A stretch of DNA of 64,000 nt from an uncultured Anaerolineales bacterium (GTDB lineage: Bacteria > Chloroflexota > Anaerolineae > Aggregatilineales > Aggregatilineaceae), in the NCBI GenBank assembly GCA_937135955.1, contig CAKZOB010000032.1, positions 47,987 through 111,986 on the forward strand, written 5' to 3'. Made by a program: the position numbers and the translations under genes. Positions 51,517-59,038 of this stretch are shown one piece after another (the stretch's first letter is position 1; each line of letters starts with the position of its first letter). The notes beneath the pieces were generated by a model. The model did not search any database and was not told the origin of the DNA. It saw nothing but the letters and a program-made list of their open reading frames with translations.

Positions 51517-51876
51517 TCATAGCCCAGAAGTGCGCCAGCGGGCCAGTGCCGCGTGTGCGCTGGAAATACCCAGGCGCTGCAAGGCGCGTTCTGCCGCCGC
51601 CCGCACCACTGGATCGGGATCGTAGAGGCCGCGCTCCAACCCCGGCACGACCTGCGCCGCAGCGCAAGCCTTCGGCTCGGTGCCGATGCGTTCCAGCGCC
51701 CCGATGACGCGGCGGCGCACGGCGGGGCGACTGTCGTCCAGAATCTCCAGCAGGCGGGCGATGGCCACCGGATTGCCGATCTTGCCCAGCGCTTCGGCGG
51801 CGGTGATGCGCACGTAGACATCGGCGCTATCCAGCGCGCGCAACAGGCCGGGCACAGCGTTGGGATCGAGGGGCAT
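51517..51876 (-). CDS. Short HEAT-repeat protein
   Basis: This 119-aa protein consists of about three HEAT/PBS-lyase-like repeats: NAVPGLLRALDSADVYVRIT, GKIGNPVAIARLLEILDDSRPAV and GLERGLYDPDPVVRAAAERAL. The repeats are close in sequence to those of the TIR-HEAT protein encoded next, so it may have arisen from the same array or act with it. The ATG is preceded by GGAGTT and overlaps the transporter end region (six-base gap). Function unknown; a protein-binding adaptor is plausible. Confidence 0.75.
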   Translation of the reverse strand: MPLDPNAVPGLLRALDSADVYVRITAAEALGKIGNPVAIARLLEILDDSRPAVRRRVIGALERIGTEPKACAAAQVVPGLERGLYDPDPVVRAAAERALQRLGISSAHAALARWRTSGL

Positions 51877-51881
51877 AGCCG

Positions 51882-52832
51882 TTACAACTCCGGATGCAGC
51901 ACGAAATAGACGGTGAACAGGATGATAGACGCGACGGTGTAGAGCGTCAGCACGTTGTTGACGTAGCGCCGCTCGTCGGGCAGCCCCGCTTTCATATACA
52001 GGGGGAGGATGAAAGGCGGCGGCAACACCAGCAACGTGAACAACCCCGCCTCGAAGGGCGCTTCCAGGTCGAGTAGGCCGCGCAGCACCAGCCGGTTGAG
52101 CAACAGAGCCAATGGCACCAGGATCGCCAGGCGAATGCCAATCACCGGCGCGGCTTCGCGGATACCCGCCCGATCGAGGCGGATACCATAGCCGACGATG
52201 ATCAGGATCAGCGGGATGGTGAGATTGCCCAAGAAGCGCAGCGTCGCCATGACGCCGCCGGCGACAGGCCGTTCGTTGACGAACTCCCGCGCCCCGATCA
52301 CGTTCAACGCGATACCCGCCAGAATGCCGATGATCACCGGCGAAGTGAGAAACGCGCGCAGCAATTGGCGCGGGTCCTGGTGCCCGTCGCGCAGCATCAG
52401 CAGAAAGGCCAGGAAGACGAACCAGATGAATAGTTCATGCCCCAGGTCAATGACGGCGATGTAGCCGATCCTGTCCAGGCCATAGGCGCTGCCGAACAGG
52501 CTGACGCCGAGCATGCCGTATTCGAAGCCGGTCATCAGGAAGGGGAAGTACAGGTATTCGACGCGCAGCCGTGTCTTGAGCACCCGTCCCAGCGCGAACA
52601 GCGCCACATTGAGCGCGAAGATCAGCGCGAAGACGAGCAGATACTTGGTCTGCAGCTTCATTTCCAGAAAGGAGATGAACAACACGGCGGGCAGCGCCAG
52701 GGTGACGACCAGTTTGCGCAGGCTCTCGACGGCGCTCTCGGTCAGGAAACCGCTGCGGCGCGTCCAGTGCCCCAGCGCGATCAACAAGAGGATGGGCAAC
52801 ACGCGGTTGAGGATGAGCGTGGTGTCGTCCAT
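51882..52832 (-). CDS. AEC family transporter
   Basis: This 316-aa membrane protein has about ten hydrophobic spans and the AEC (auxin efflux carrier, YfdV-like) layout. Landmarks are ILLLIALGHWTRRSGFL, LRKLVVTLALPAVLFISF, the FLMTGFEYGMLGVSLFG half-site and NLTIPLILIIVGYGI. Such carriers export or exchange small organic anions. The ATG at 52832 follows GGGGGA; a longer frame is unsupported. It lies between portal and capsid genes but looks like an ordinary host gene, so it marks a block of non-phage DNA inside the module. Confidence 0.88.
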   Translation of the reverse strand: MDDTTLILNRVLPILLLIALGHWTRRSGFLTESAVESLRKLVVTLALPAVLFISFLEMKLQTKYLLVFALIFALNVALFALGRVLKTRLRVEYLYFPFLMTGFEYGMLGVSLFGSAYGLDRIGYIAVIDLGHELFIWFVFLAFLLMLRDGHQDPRQLLRAFLTSPVIIGILAGIALNVIGAREFVNERPVAGGVMATLRFLGNLTIPLILIIVGYGIRLDRAGIREAAPVIGIRLAILVPLALLLNRLVLRGLLDLEAPFEAGLFTLLVLPPPFILPLYMKAGLPDERRYVNNVLTLYTVASIILFTVYFVLHPEL

Positions 52833-52968
52833 GCCAGAGAATCCCCCTTCGGGCGAACAGCAGGCGCACGGCTCTAATTGTACTCGAAGTCGCGCGGTGG
52901 AGCGGGAGACGGCCCACTGGGGCGTGGTACAATGAGCACAGCAGGGGAAAGAAGGGAGAGAGTCGGCG

Positions 52969-53217
52969 ATGAGACCTGACCTGTACACTGAAGTCATGTT
53001 GACCCAGGACATCCCTGTTCATCACCTGAGAGCAGGCGACATCGCCGTACTGGTTGACTACGTCCCTCATCCTGAAGGCGGCGAGGAAGGATGCATCCTC
53101 GAAGTCTTCAATGTGTTGGGCGATTCGATCGCGGTAGTTGCTGTGCCGCTTTCGGCGATCGCGCCTCTGCGGGCTGACCAGGTTCGTTCCGCGCGGTCAT
53201 TGGTCAGGTCCTCCTGA
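52969..53217 (+). CDS. DUF4926 family protein
   Basis: This 82-aa protein matches DUF4926: VHHLRAGDIAVLVDYVPHPE, then CILEVFNVLGDSIAVVAVPLSAIAPLR. These small SH3-like proteins are often encoded beside toxins of the DUF6883/4926 type; no partner is visible here. A second ATG at 52996 is possible. It runs against the surrounding minus-strand genes and ends at a hairpin. Confidence 0.8.
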   Translation: MRPDLYTEVMLTQDIPVHHLRAGDIAVLVDYVPHPEGGEEGCILEVFNVLGDSIAVVAVPLSAIAPLRADQVRSARSLVRSS

Positions 53218-53227
53218 GCAGAGCAGC

Positions 53228-53253
53228 AGGGGCGTATTACCGCACACGCCCCT
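53228..53253. terminator. Hairpin between DUF4926 and portal genes
   Basis: AGGGGCGT (53228-53235) and ACGCCCCT (53246-53253) form an 8-bp stem between converging genes, the third member of the AGGGGCGT hairpin type. There is no U tract. Confidence 0.55.
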
Positions 53254-53291
53254 ACACTTGCACTCCTCCCCCCTCAAGAGCCAGAAGCCGG

Positions 53292-54542
53292 TCATTCTGG
53301 CGATTTTGGCGTTTCTGGCGTCGTTTCTGGGTCGCTTGCGAGCAGCGGCCCCAGGCCGAAGTACCGCGCGCGCAGCTCGTCTACGGTCAGCACACCGCGG
53401 GCCAGGCGCAACTCGGCGAGCTGCTGCGCGCGATCCTGGGGGCGGATGTCGTCGAAGCGCCCCACCAGGCCCGTCCCGTAGAAGGGCAGCAGGTCGGTGG
53501 TGATCTTCTCGGCAATGCGCACCAGCTTGGGCCACAGCGTGCGCTCGACGAAGACGCGCTCGCCGACCAGGGCGTTAGCTTCGGTGGCGTTTTCGCTGAA
53601 CAAGCCCACCGGAATGCCGAAAATCTGGAAAATCTCCTCGCGGTTGAAGCGGCGCGCGTTGAGGAAGTCCATCTCGTGCTGACTGAGGCCGACGTTGTGC
53701 CACTCCATCGACGCCCCGCGCACAAACGCCGTCTTGCGCTCGCCGCCGCCGTAGGCTGCGCGCCACTCGTGTTTGATGCGCTCGAAGTCGGCGTCGCTGA
53801 CGCGCTCGCGGATGGCGACGATGCCCGCTGGCACGGCCATGCCCTCGCCGAAGTAGCGACGATTCCAGTCGGCCATGGCGCGGTCGGTCTCCACGGCCAG
53901 CCGCGCCGCTTCAAGCGCACTCAGACCGTAGTAGTCGTTAGCGGGGTGCCAGCGCCGGAAGTGCACTACCTCCGCCGCGTCGAGGGGAATGCTTCGCCCG
54001 TCCACCTCGTAGAGGTAGCCGCGCACGCCGCGCACGGCATCCGGCACGATCTGCACACGGTCGGGGCGCAGCGGCCAGATTTCCTGGGGCGCGCCCCCTG
54101 GCTGACCCGCCAGGAACCAGTAGGCATTGCCGTGCAGTTCCAGACTGCCGACCGTGTGCTCGATCAACTCGAAGCGGCTGAGCAGCGGATTGGGGCGTTG
54201 CAGCAGGCGTGTGAAGGGGTGCTCCGGCAGCGCGACCTCGCCCGCCCCTGCCGGGGCGACCTCGCCCGCGCTGCCTTCTCCCCGCGCCACCCGGTAGACG
54301 CGAAAAGGCACCAGCGCCGCCGCCTCCGCGATGCGGTTGATCGCCACGTAGACCCACGGACTGCCCATGTACACGCCCGCGTACTGCCCCGCCCGCCCCA
54401 TCTCCGGCGCAAGAGCGGGCAATGGTTCACCGGCGGGGAATGTCTCGACGCGGTGAATGACACTGGCCGGACGCCAGCGCACATAGCCCAGGCGACGCAG
54501 CGCCCGTTCGACGAGGGAAGCTTGCTTCGGTTGGGAGGCCAT
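53292..54542 (-). CDS. Phage portal protein (HK97 family)
   Basis: This 416-aa portal protein has the signatures of the HK97/phage portal family: VAINRIAEAAALVPFRVYR, LLQRPNPLLSRFELIEHTVG, LELHGNAYWFLAG, the central RRWHPANDYYGLSALEAAR and the QHEMDFLNARRFNREEIFQIFGIP loop. The wing/clip region follows to about residue 370. The portal is the dodecameric channel through which the terminase packages DNA. The ATG has AAGGAG upstream. TerL lies directly upstream. The frame is intact over its full length. Confidence 0.93.
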   Translation of the reverse strand: MASQPKQASLVERALRRLGYVRWRPASVIHRVETFPAGEPLPALAPEMGRAGQYAGVYMGSPWVYVAINRIAEAAALVPFRVYRVARGEGSAGEVAPAGAGEVALPEHPFTRLLQRPNPLLSRFELIEHTVGSLELHGNAYWFLAGQPGGAPQEIWPLRPDRVQIVPDAVRGVRGYLYEVDGRSIPLDAAEVVHFRRWHPANDYYGLSALEAARLAVETDRAMADWNRRYFGEGMAVPAGIVAIRERVSDADFERIKHEWRAAYGGGERKTAFVRGASMEWHNVGLSQHEMDFLNARRFNREEIFQIFGIPVGLFSENATEANALVGERVFVERTLWPKLVRIAEKITTDLLPFYGTGLVGRFDDIRPQDRAQQLAELRLARGVLTVDELRARYFGLGPLLASDPETTPETPKSPE

Positions 54543-54564
54543 CGCTCACTCCTTGTCATTCTCG

Positions 54565-54642
54565 GCGATCAGCCGTCAGCGACACAGAGAGCCGACCTAC
54601 CGGATCACTGCCTGCTGATAGCTGACCGCGGACGGCTGACAG
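54565..54642. repeat. 'GCGATCAGCCGTCAGC' heptamer tracts
   Basis: TCGGCGATCAGCCGTCAGCG and, inverted, GATAGCTGACCGCGGACGGC and GGCTGACAGCTA fill the spacer between TerL and portal, giving strong hairpin potential between the two. Confidence 0.6.
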
Positions 54643-55833
54643 CTACACGAAACTGATGCCCGCTCCGCTGTACAAGACGCCATGCCAGGCCAGCGCCAGG
54701 GCGATGACCGTGTCGTCGTGCAGGCCCGGCGGCGCGCTGTAGCGATACCGTCCACCCGGCAGCCGTTCCAGCGAGAAAGCGCTCAGTTCCGCCAACAGCG
54801 TAGGGTCGCGCAGCAGGGACAGTTCGCCGCGTTCCAGGGCCAGCGCCAGGGCGTCAATCAGCGGCCCCTTGCTGACGGCGGTCGTCACGAAGGGCTGCAC
54901 CGGCAACCCCTCCGCCTGCAACGCTTCGATGTTCGGCCCGCCCATGCTATTGGCCTCTGCCCAGACGGCGGCAGGCCGCCAGAGATCGGCCAGCGCTACC
55001 AGCCGCCCGCGCTGCACCGCCCAGCCAACGGCGTTGAAGCGTTCCAGTGCCACCAGCCGCCGCGACTCCGCCGCCAGCACAGCGATACAGGTGAAGTCGG
55101 CGTCGCGGCCCCAGTCTACGCCGAAGATATAGCGCTCGTCGGGCTGCGGTGATCCGCCCGGCTCGACCGTTGCCGCTTCTTCCACGCGCCGGAAGACGCG
55201 CCCGCCGTCTTCGAGGAATTCGGCCAGATACTCTTCGCGGAAGACCCGCTCCGGCAGCAACGCCCGCGCGTCCTCGATCTCCGCCGGAGCGATCAGCGGA
55301 TTGGCTGCCGTCGGGAAGCGCCAGCTTTGCCAGTGCGGGTGATCGGCCTGCTGCCCGGCCATCCATAGCCCCCAAAACCAGTTGCGCCCGCGCGGCGTGC
55401 TGAGGAACAGCGCTTCGCCGCGCCGGTCGGCCAGGGCGGGGCGGATGGCCGCCGTCCACACGGCAGGGGCGAGATAGGCTGCCTCGTCGAGCACGGCCAG
55501 GTCAAGACCTGCGCCGCGCAGAGCGTCGGGATTGTGCCCGCTACGCACGGCGATCACCCCGCCGCCGGGCAGGTCAATGCGGCGCATGGCTTCATCCTTG
55601 GCCCGCCACACGCCCGCCAGGGTCGCCTTGAAGCTCCGCCACACGTCGTCGGCCATGCGGTACGTCGGCGCGATCCACCAGCAAACGCGACCGGCCAATG
55701 CCCGTTCAACCATCAGAATCCGCCCCGTCTCCGTCTTGCCAAAGCGCCTGCCGCAGGCCACCACCTTGAAGCGGGCTGGATGGCGCAGGATGGCGATCTG
55801 CCCAGGGTGCGGCTGACACAGGCTGACTGTCAT
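54643..55833 (-). CDS. Phage terminase large subunit
   Basis: This 396-aa packaging motor has an N-terminal ATPase with Walker A in ACGRRFGKTETG (about residues 26-37), Walker B and catalytic Glu in LDLAVLDEAAYL (about 110-121) and motif III STPRGRNWFW. The C-terminal nuclease has IFGVDWGRDADFT (Asp240) and a late acidic PPGLHDDTVIALA. Both activities look intact. I place the start at the ATG at 55833, ten bases after GGAG; an ATG nine bases earlier is too close to it. The 5' end overlaps the small subunit by 128 bases. Confidence 0.93.
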   Translation of the reverse strand: MTVSLCQPHPGQIAILRHPARFKVVACGRRFGKTETGRILMVERALAGRVCWWIAPTYRMADDVWRSFKATLAGVWRAKDEAMRRIDLPGGGVIAVRSGHNPDALRGAGLDLAVLDEAAYLAPAVWTAAIRPALADRRGEALFLSTPRGRNWFWGLWMAGQQADHPHWQSWRFPTAANPLIAPAEIEDARALLPERVFREEYLAEFLEDGGRVFRRVEEAATVEPGGSPQPDERYIFGVDWGRDADFTCIAVLAAESRRLVALERFNAVGWAVQRGRLVALADLWRPAAVWAEANSMGGPNIEALQAEGLPVQPFVTTAVSKGPLIDALALALERGELSLLRDPTLLAELSAFSLERLPGGRYRYSAPPGLHDDTVIALALAWHGVLYSGAGISFV

Positions 55834-56182
55834 GGCTGCCATACTCCACACGAATCGTCTGCACGGCGGAACGTTCGGCCAGCGGCCCGACGCGCTCCAA
55901 CACTTCGCGGGCGGCGCGCAGGGCCAGTTCGTCGTCGTCACCGTCGAGGGCGCGGCGCAGCGCGGCAATCGCCCCTGGCGTCAGATCGGCCAGGGCAGCG
56001 AGTGCGTCATGAGCGCGCCGGTGCTCGCGCAGACAGGCCAGCAACGCCCGGAAGTCCTCGTCGCGTTCCCAGGCGGCGACCGTGCGCGGCAACGCCCCCA
56101 CCATCCGCGCCACCTCGTCACGCGCGCGCCCTTCGGCCAGCAGCCGGATCGCCCGGCAGATGCGCGTGTCCTGGCCGCTCAT
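55706..56182 (-). CDS. Phage terminase small subunit-like protein
   Basis: This 158-aa protein lies directly upstream of TerL. Residues 1-45 look like a helix-turn-helix (ICRAIRLLAEGRARDEVARM, then VGALPRTVAAWERDEDF), followed by Ala/Leu-rich helices and the pattern EVLERVGPLAERSAVQTIRVEYG. The arrangement fits DNA-recognising small terminases. The ATG at 56182 has GGAGGAGG upstream. Its last 42 codons are shared in another frame with the start of TerL, an unusually long overlap. Confidence 0.78.
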   Translation of the reverse strand: MSGQDTRICRAIRLLAEGRARDEVARMVGALPRTVAAWERDEDFRALLACLREHRRAHDALAALADLTPGAIAALRRALDGDDDELALRAAREVLERVGPLAERSAVQTIRVEYGSHDSQPVSAAPWADRHPAPSSPLQGGGLRQALWQDGDGADSDG

Positions 56183-56326
56183 GCCCACCTCCTCCCGGCA
56201 ACGTCTCTCCCTGGCGGCGCGGTGCGCAGGACTCGCCCTCGCGGCTGCTGTCACGGCACCCCGCCCGCAGTTTCTCCTGTCTGGTTTGCAGGGCCGTGCC
56301 TGTCGCACCGCGCCGCAGGTTATCTC

Positions 56327-56389
56327 CAGGATAGCACATATGTTCTATTTCCGTCTTCGTCCCTAACGGCTGAACTTTAACGACGAGGG
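56327..56389 (-). promoter_or_regulatory. 63-bp phage-module regulatory element, terminase copy
   Basis: This is the counterpart of 49615-49677. It contains the palindrome TAGCACATATGTTCTA (56332-56347; minus strand TAGAACATATGTGCTA, halves matching 7 of 8), one mismatch from a GAAC-N4-GTTC SOS box. Also conserved are GTCTTCGTC and TGAACTTTAA. It lies about 145 bases upstream of TerS on the minus strand. The remaining part of the 326-base gap holds a heptamer tract and nothing else evident. Confidence 0.7.
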
Positions 56390-56398
56390 GCGAGGGAT

Positions 56399-56445
56399 CG
56401 TCAGTCCACAATCCGAATTTCGCAATCCGCAATCCGCAATCCCCT
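56399..56445. repeat. 'CCGCAATCCGCAATCC' heptamer tract
   Basis: Units of AGTCCACAATCCGAATTTCG and CAATCCGCAATCCGCAATCC lie between the phage regulatory element and the phosphoglycerate mutase gene. Confidence 0.65.
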
Positions 56446-56508
56446 CTCGCCCACCCGGCCTACTGGCGCTATCATCGAGCGCGTGCGGAAACGTTCAGGG
56501 AGCGCCCT

Positions 56509-57201
56509 ATGCCCCGTCTGGTTTTGTTGCGACACGGCGAAAGTCAGTGGAACGCCAGCAATCGCTTTACCGGCTGGACGGACGTTGATCTGACAGCGCG
56601 TGGTATCGAGGAAGCGCACCGCGCCGGTCAACGCCTGCGTCAGGCTGGTTTCGAGTTCGACATAGCCTTCACCTCGGTGCTCAAACGCGCCATCCGCACG
56701 CTGTGGATCGTGCTGGACGAACTGGATCAGCACTGGGTGCCGGTGATCAACACCTGGCGGCTCAACGAACGGCACTATGGCGCGTTGCAAGGTCTGAACA
56801 AGGCGGAGACTGCCGAGCGCCTGGGGCGCGAGCAGGTGCACCTGTGGCGGCGCAGCTTCGACGTGCCCCCGCCCCCGCTCGACTTCGACGACCCACGTCA
56901 CCCCCGTTTCGATCGGCGTTATGCTGCTGTGCCTGTGCACGAATTGCCGCGTGGCGAATCGCTACGCGACACGCTCGACCGCCTGCTCCCCGCCTGGCAC
57001 GAGCAGATCGCACCCCGTCTGCGCGGCGGAGCCTGTACGCTGGTGGTGGCGCACGGCAACAGTCTACGCGCTCTGGTCGCCTATCTGGACGGCATCTCGC
57101 CAGAAGCCATCCCCGATCTGCACATTCCCAATGGCATCCCGCGCGTCTATCACCTGGCCGACGACCTGTCGGTGCGCGACGCGCATTACCTGGTGGAATA
57201 A
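56509..57201 (+). CDS. gpmA: 2,3-bisphosphoglycerate-dependent phosphoglycerate mutase
   Basis: This 230-aa glycolytic enzyme interconverts 3- and 2-phosphoglycerate. It has the phosphohistidine loop [25 protein letters not shown], the [19 protein letters not shown] signature and the second catalytic His in [15 protein letters not shown]. It ends [11 protein letters not shown] as in other GpmA proteins. The length is normal. GGGAG precedes the ATG. It marks the return to housekeeping genes outside the phage module. Confidence 0.95.
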   Translation: MPRLVLLRHGESQWNASNRFTGWTDVDLTARGIEEAHRAGQRLRQAGFEFDIAFTSVLKRAIRTLWIVLDELDQHWVPVINTWRLNERHYGALQGLNKAETAERLGREQVHLWRRSFDVPPPPLDFDDPRHPRFDRRYAAVPVHELPRGESLRDTLDRLLPAWHEQIAPRLRGGACTLVVAHGNSLRALVAYLDGISPEAIPDLHIPNGIPRVYHLADDLSVRDAHYLVE

Positions 57202-57209
57202 AGCGAAGC

Positions 57210-57236
57210 GCGGGCCGGGGTGACCCTCTGGCCCGC
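57210..57236 (+). terminator. Weak hairpin after gpmA
   Basis: GCGGGCC (57210-57216) pairs with GGCCCGC (57230-57236) just after the stop codon. There is no U tract, so termination is uncertain. Confidence 0.35.
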
Positions 57237-57287
57237 TGTGCCCGGCTCGCTACGGGAGGGGCGTCAGCGCCAGGGGTAGGGTCAGAT

Positions 57288-57325
57288 CAATCCGCAATCC
57301 GCAATCCGCAATTCGCAATCCACCT
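57288..57325. repeat. 'CAATCCG' heptamer tract
   Basis: A short run of ATCCGCAATCCGCAATTCGC units, of the same type as at 56399, lies upstream of galE. A TACAAT at 57354-57359 could be the -10 of galE, without a clear -35. Confidence 0.6.
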
Positions 57326-57407
57326 CCCCCTGGCAACGCCTCCTGTCTGGGGTACAATGAGCGCCAGCAGACCCTGGTCAACAGCGCACAGACGGAGTGA
57401 GAAATCT

Positions 57408-58412
57408 ATGCACATCCTGGTCACAGGGGGAGCGGGCTATGTTGGGTCGGCGACAGCGGCCTATTTTCTGGCGGCGGGACATCGCGTCACCGTCTACGAC
57501 AGCCTGGTGAAAGGGCATCGCGCCGCGGTGCCAGAGGGGGCGGACTTCGTGCAGGGCGACGTGGGTGACGCCGCCGCGCTGGACGTGCTCTTTCAGATGG
57601 GGCAGTTCGACGCGGTAGCTCACTTCGCCGCCTTCATCGAGGCTGGTGAATCCATGCAGCAGCCGGGCAAGTACTTCCGCAACAACGTCGCCAACACCCA
57701 GATTCTGCTCGACGCGATGATGCGACACGGCGTGCGCCGGCTCATTTTCTCGTCCACGGCGGGTGTCTACGCCAGCAAAGACGCGCCCCTGGTGGAGGAC
57801 GATCCGCTCGGCCCGGCCAGCGTCTATGGCGAGACCAAGTTGATGATCGAGCGCATGTTGCAGTGGTATCACCGGCAAATGGGCCTGCAATACGCCGCCC
57901 TGCGCTACTTCAACGCCTGCGGGGCCATGCTCGATCCAGAGGGCAAACCCATCCGCGGCGAGGATCACCACCCGGAAACGCATGTCATCCCCTTGGCGCT
58001 GCAAGTGCCGCTGGGCAAGCGCGACGCCTTCTACATCTTCGGCACCGACTACCGCACGCCGGACGGCACCTGCATTCGCGACTACGTGCATGTCGAAGAC
58101 CTGGCCTCGGCGCACGTGTTGGCGCTGGAAGCGCTGGGTAACGGGCGCGCCTGCATGATTTACAACCTGGGCAACGGACGCGGCTACAGTGTGCGCCAGG
58201 TGGCCGACATCGCCCGCCAGGTAACCGGCGTGGACTTCCCCGTCGTGGAGACCGATCGCCGCCCCGGTGACGCCGACATGCTGGTCGCCTCCTCGGAACG
58301 CATCAGCCGCGAGCTGGGCTGGGAGCCGCGCTACCCCGACCTGCACACGATCATCGCCTCGGCCTGGGCGTGGCATTCGGCTTACCCGGACGGCTACGGC
58401 GATCAGCCCTGA
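57408..58412 (+). CDS. galE: UDP-glucose 4-epimerase
   Basis: This 334-aa epimerase has the NAD motif VTGGAGYVGSATAAYFL, the GalE-type VYDSLVKGHRAAVP, HFAAFIEAGESMQQP, the active-site SSTAGVYASKD and YGETK. Other signatures are RYFNACGAMLDPEG, HVIPLALQV, the substrate loop IFGTDYRTPDGTCIRDYVHVEDLA and late RPGDADMLVASSERI. All point to GalE rather than other epimerases. The ATG at 57408 has GGAGTG upstream; a much longer open frame upstream is a chance extension. Its end overlaps the converging GNAT gene by ten bases. Confidence 0.94.
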   Translation: MHILVTGGAGYVGSATAAYFLAAGHRVTVYDSLVKGHRAAVPEGADFVQGDVGDAAALDVLFQMGQFDAVAHFAAFIEAGESMQQPGKYFRNNVANTQILLDAMMRHGVRRLIFSSTAGVYASKDAPLVEDDPLGPASVYGETKLMIERMLQWYHRQMGLQYAALRYFNACGAMLDPEGKPIRGEDHHPETHVIPLALQVPLGKRDAFYIFGTDYRTPDGTCIRDYVHVEDLASAHVLALEALGNGRACMIYNLGNGRGYSVRQVADIARQVTGVDFPVVETDRRPGDADMLVASSERISRELGWEPRYPDLHTIIASAWAWHSAYPDGYGDQP

Positions 58413-58999
58413 TGTTGTTGCGGTGCCCCTTCTGGGAAGCGCACGAAGACCAGCACATGGCGCAGCGTGCCATCGGTGCCGCGCGCGGCGTTGCGGCGGA
58501 GCGCTTCTAGCGCGTATCCGGCGCGTTGGGCGACCGCTGCGCTGCGGCTGTTGCGCTCGTCGCAGTGAATCTCCAGGCGCTGTGCGCGCAGATGCTCGAA
58601 AGCGAAGCGCGTGATGCCGCGCACCGCCTCGGTGATGTAGCCCTGGCCGCTCAGGCTGGTGCGACACCAGTAACCGATCTCCATGCACGGCACCGACCAG
58701 TCAATGCGGTGCAGCCCGCTGGCTCCTACAAACACGCCGTCCGCTTTGCGCCACAGGGTCAGCATCAGATCATCGCGCAGCAGCCATTCGGCATATTTGC
58801 GTCGGCAGAGGGTTTCGTATTCTTCGGCGCTAGCGGGGTTTACTGCCCACGGCAGCCAGGGCCGTAACTCGGCCAGCGATTCCATCACCGCGGCGTGCAT
58901 GGCGGCCCCGTCGCCGGGCCTGGGCGGGCGGATCAGCAATCGCTCCGTCTCGCATTGCTCTGGGAAGTCCAGCGCCTGAGGATTGTCCACACCAAGCAT
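58403..58999 (-). CDS. GNAT family N-acetyltransferase (RimJ/RimL-like)
   Basis: This 198-aa acetyltransferase starts its domain with ETERLLIRPPRPGDGAAMHA. It continues with FVGASGLHRIDWSVPCMEIGYW, the acetyl-CoA loop TSLSGQGYITEAVRGITRFAFE and LEIHCDERNSRSAAVAQRAGY. This is the RimJ/RimL subgroup, which includes ribosomal protein and other N-terminal acetyltransferases. The substrate is unknown. The ATG has no clear ribosome site but fits the domain. It converges with galE. Confidence 0.88.
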   Translation of the reverse strand: MLGVDNPQALDFPEQCETERLLIRPPRPGDGAAMHAAVMESLAELRPWLPWAVNPASAEEYETLCRRKYAEWLLRDDLMLTLWRKADGVFVGASGLHRIDWSVPCMEIGYWCRTSLSGQGYITEAVRGITRFAFEHLRAQRLEIHCDERNSRSAAVAQRAGYALEALRRNAARGTDGTLRHVLVFVRFPEGAPQQHQG

Positions 59000-59038
59000 A
59001 GTTGTATACCGCCTCTTCTGACAGGCTTGGGCGAGATT

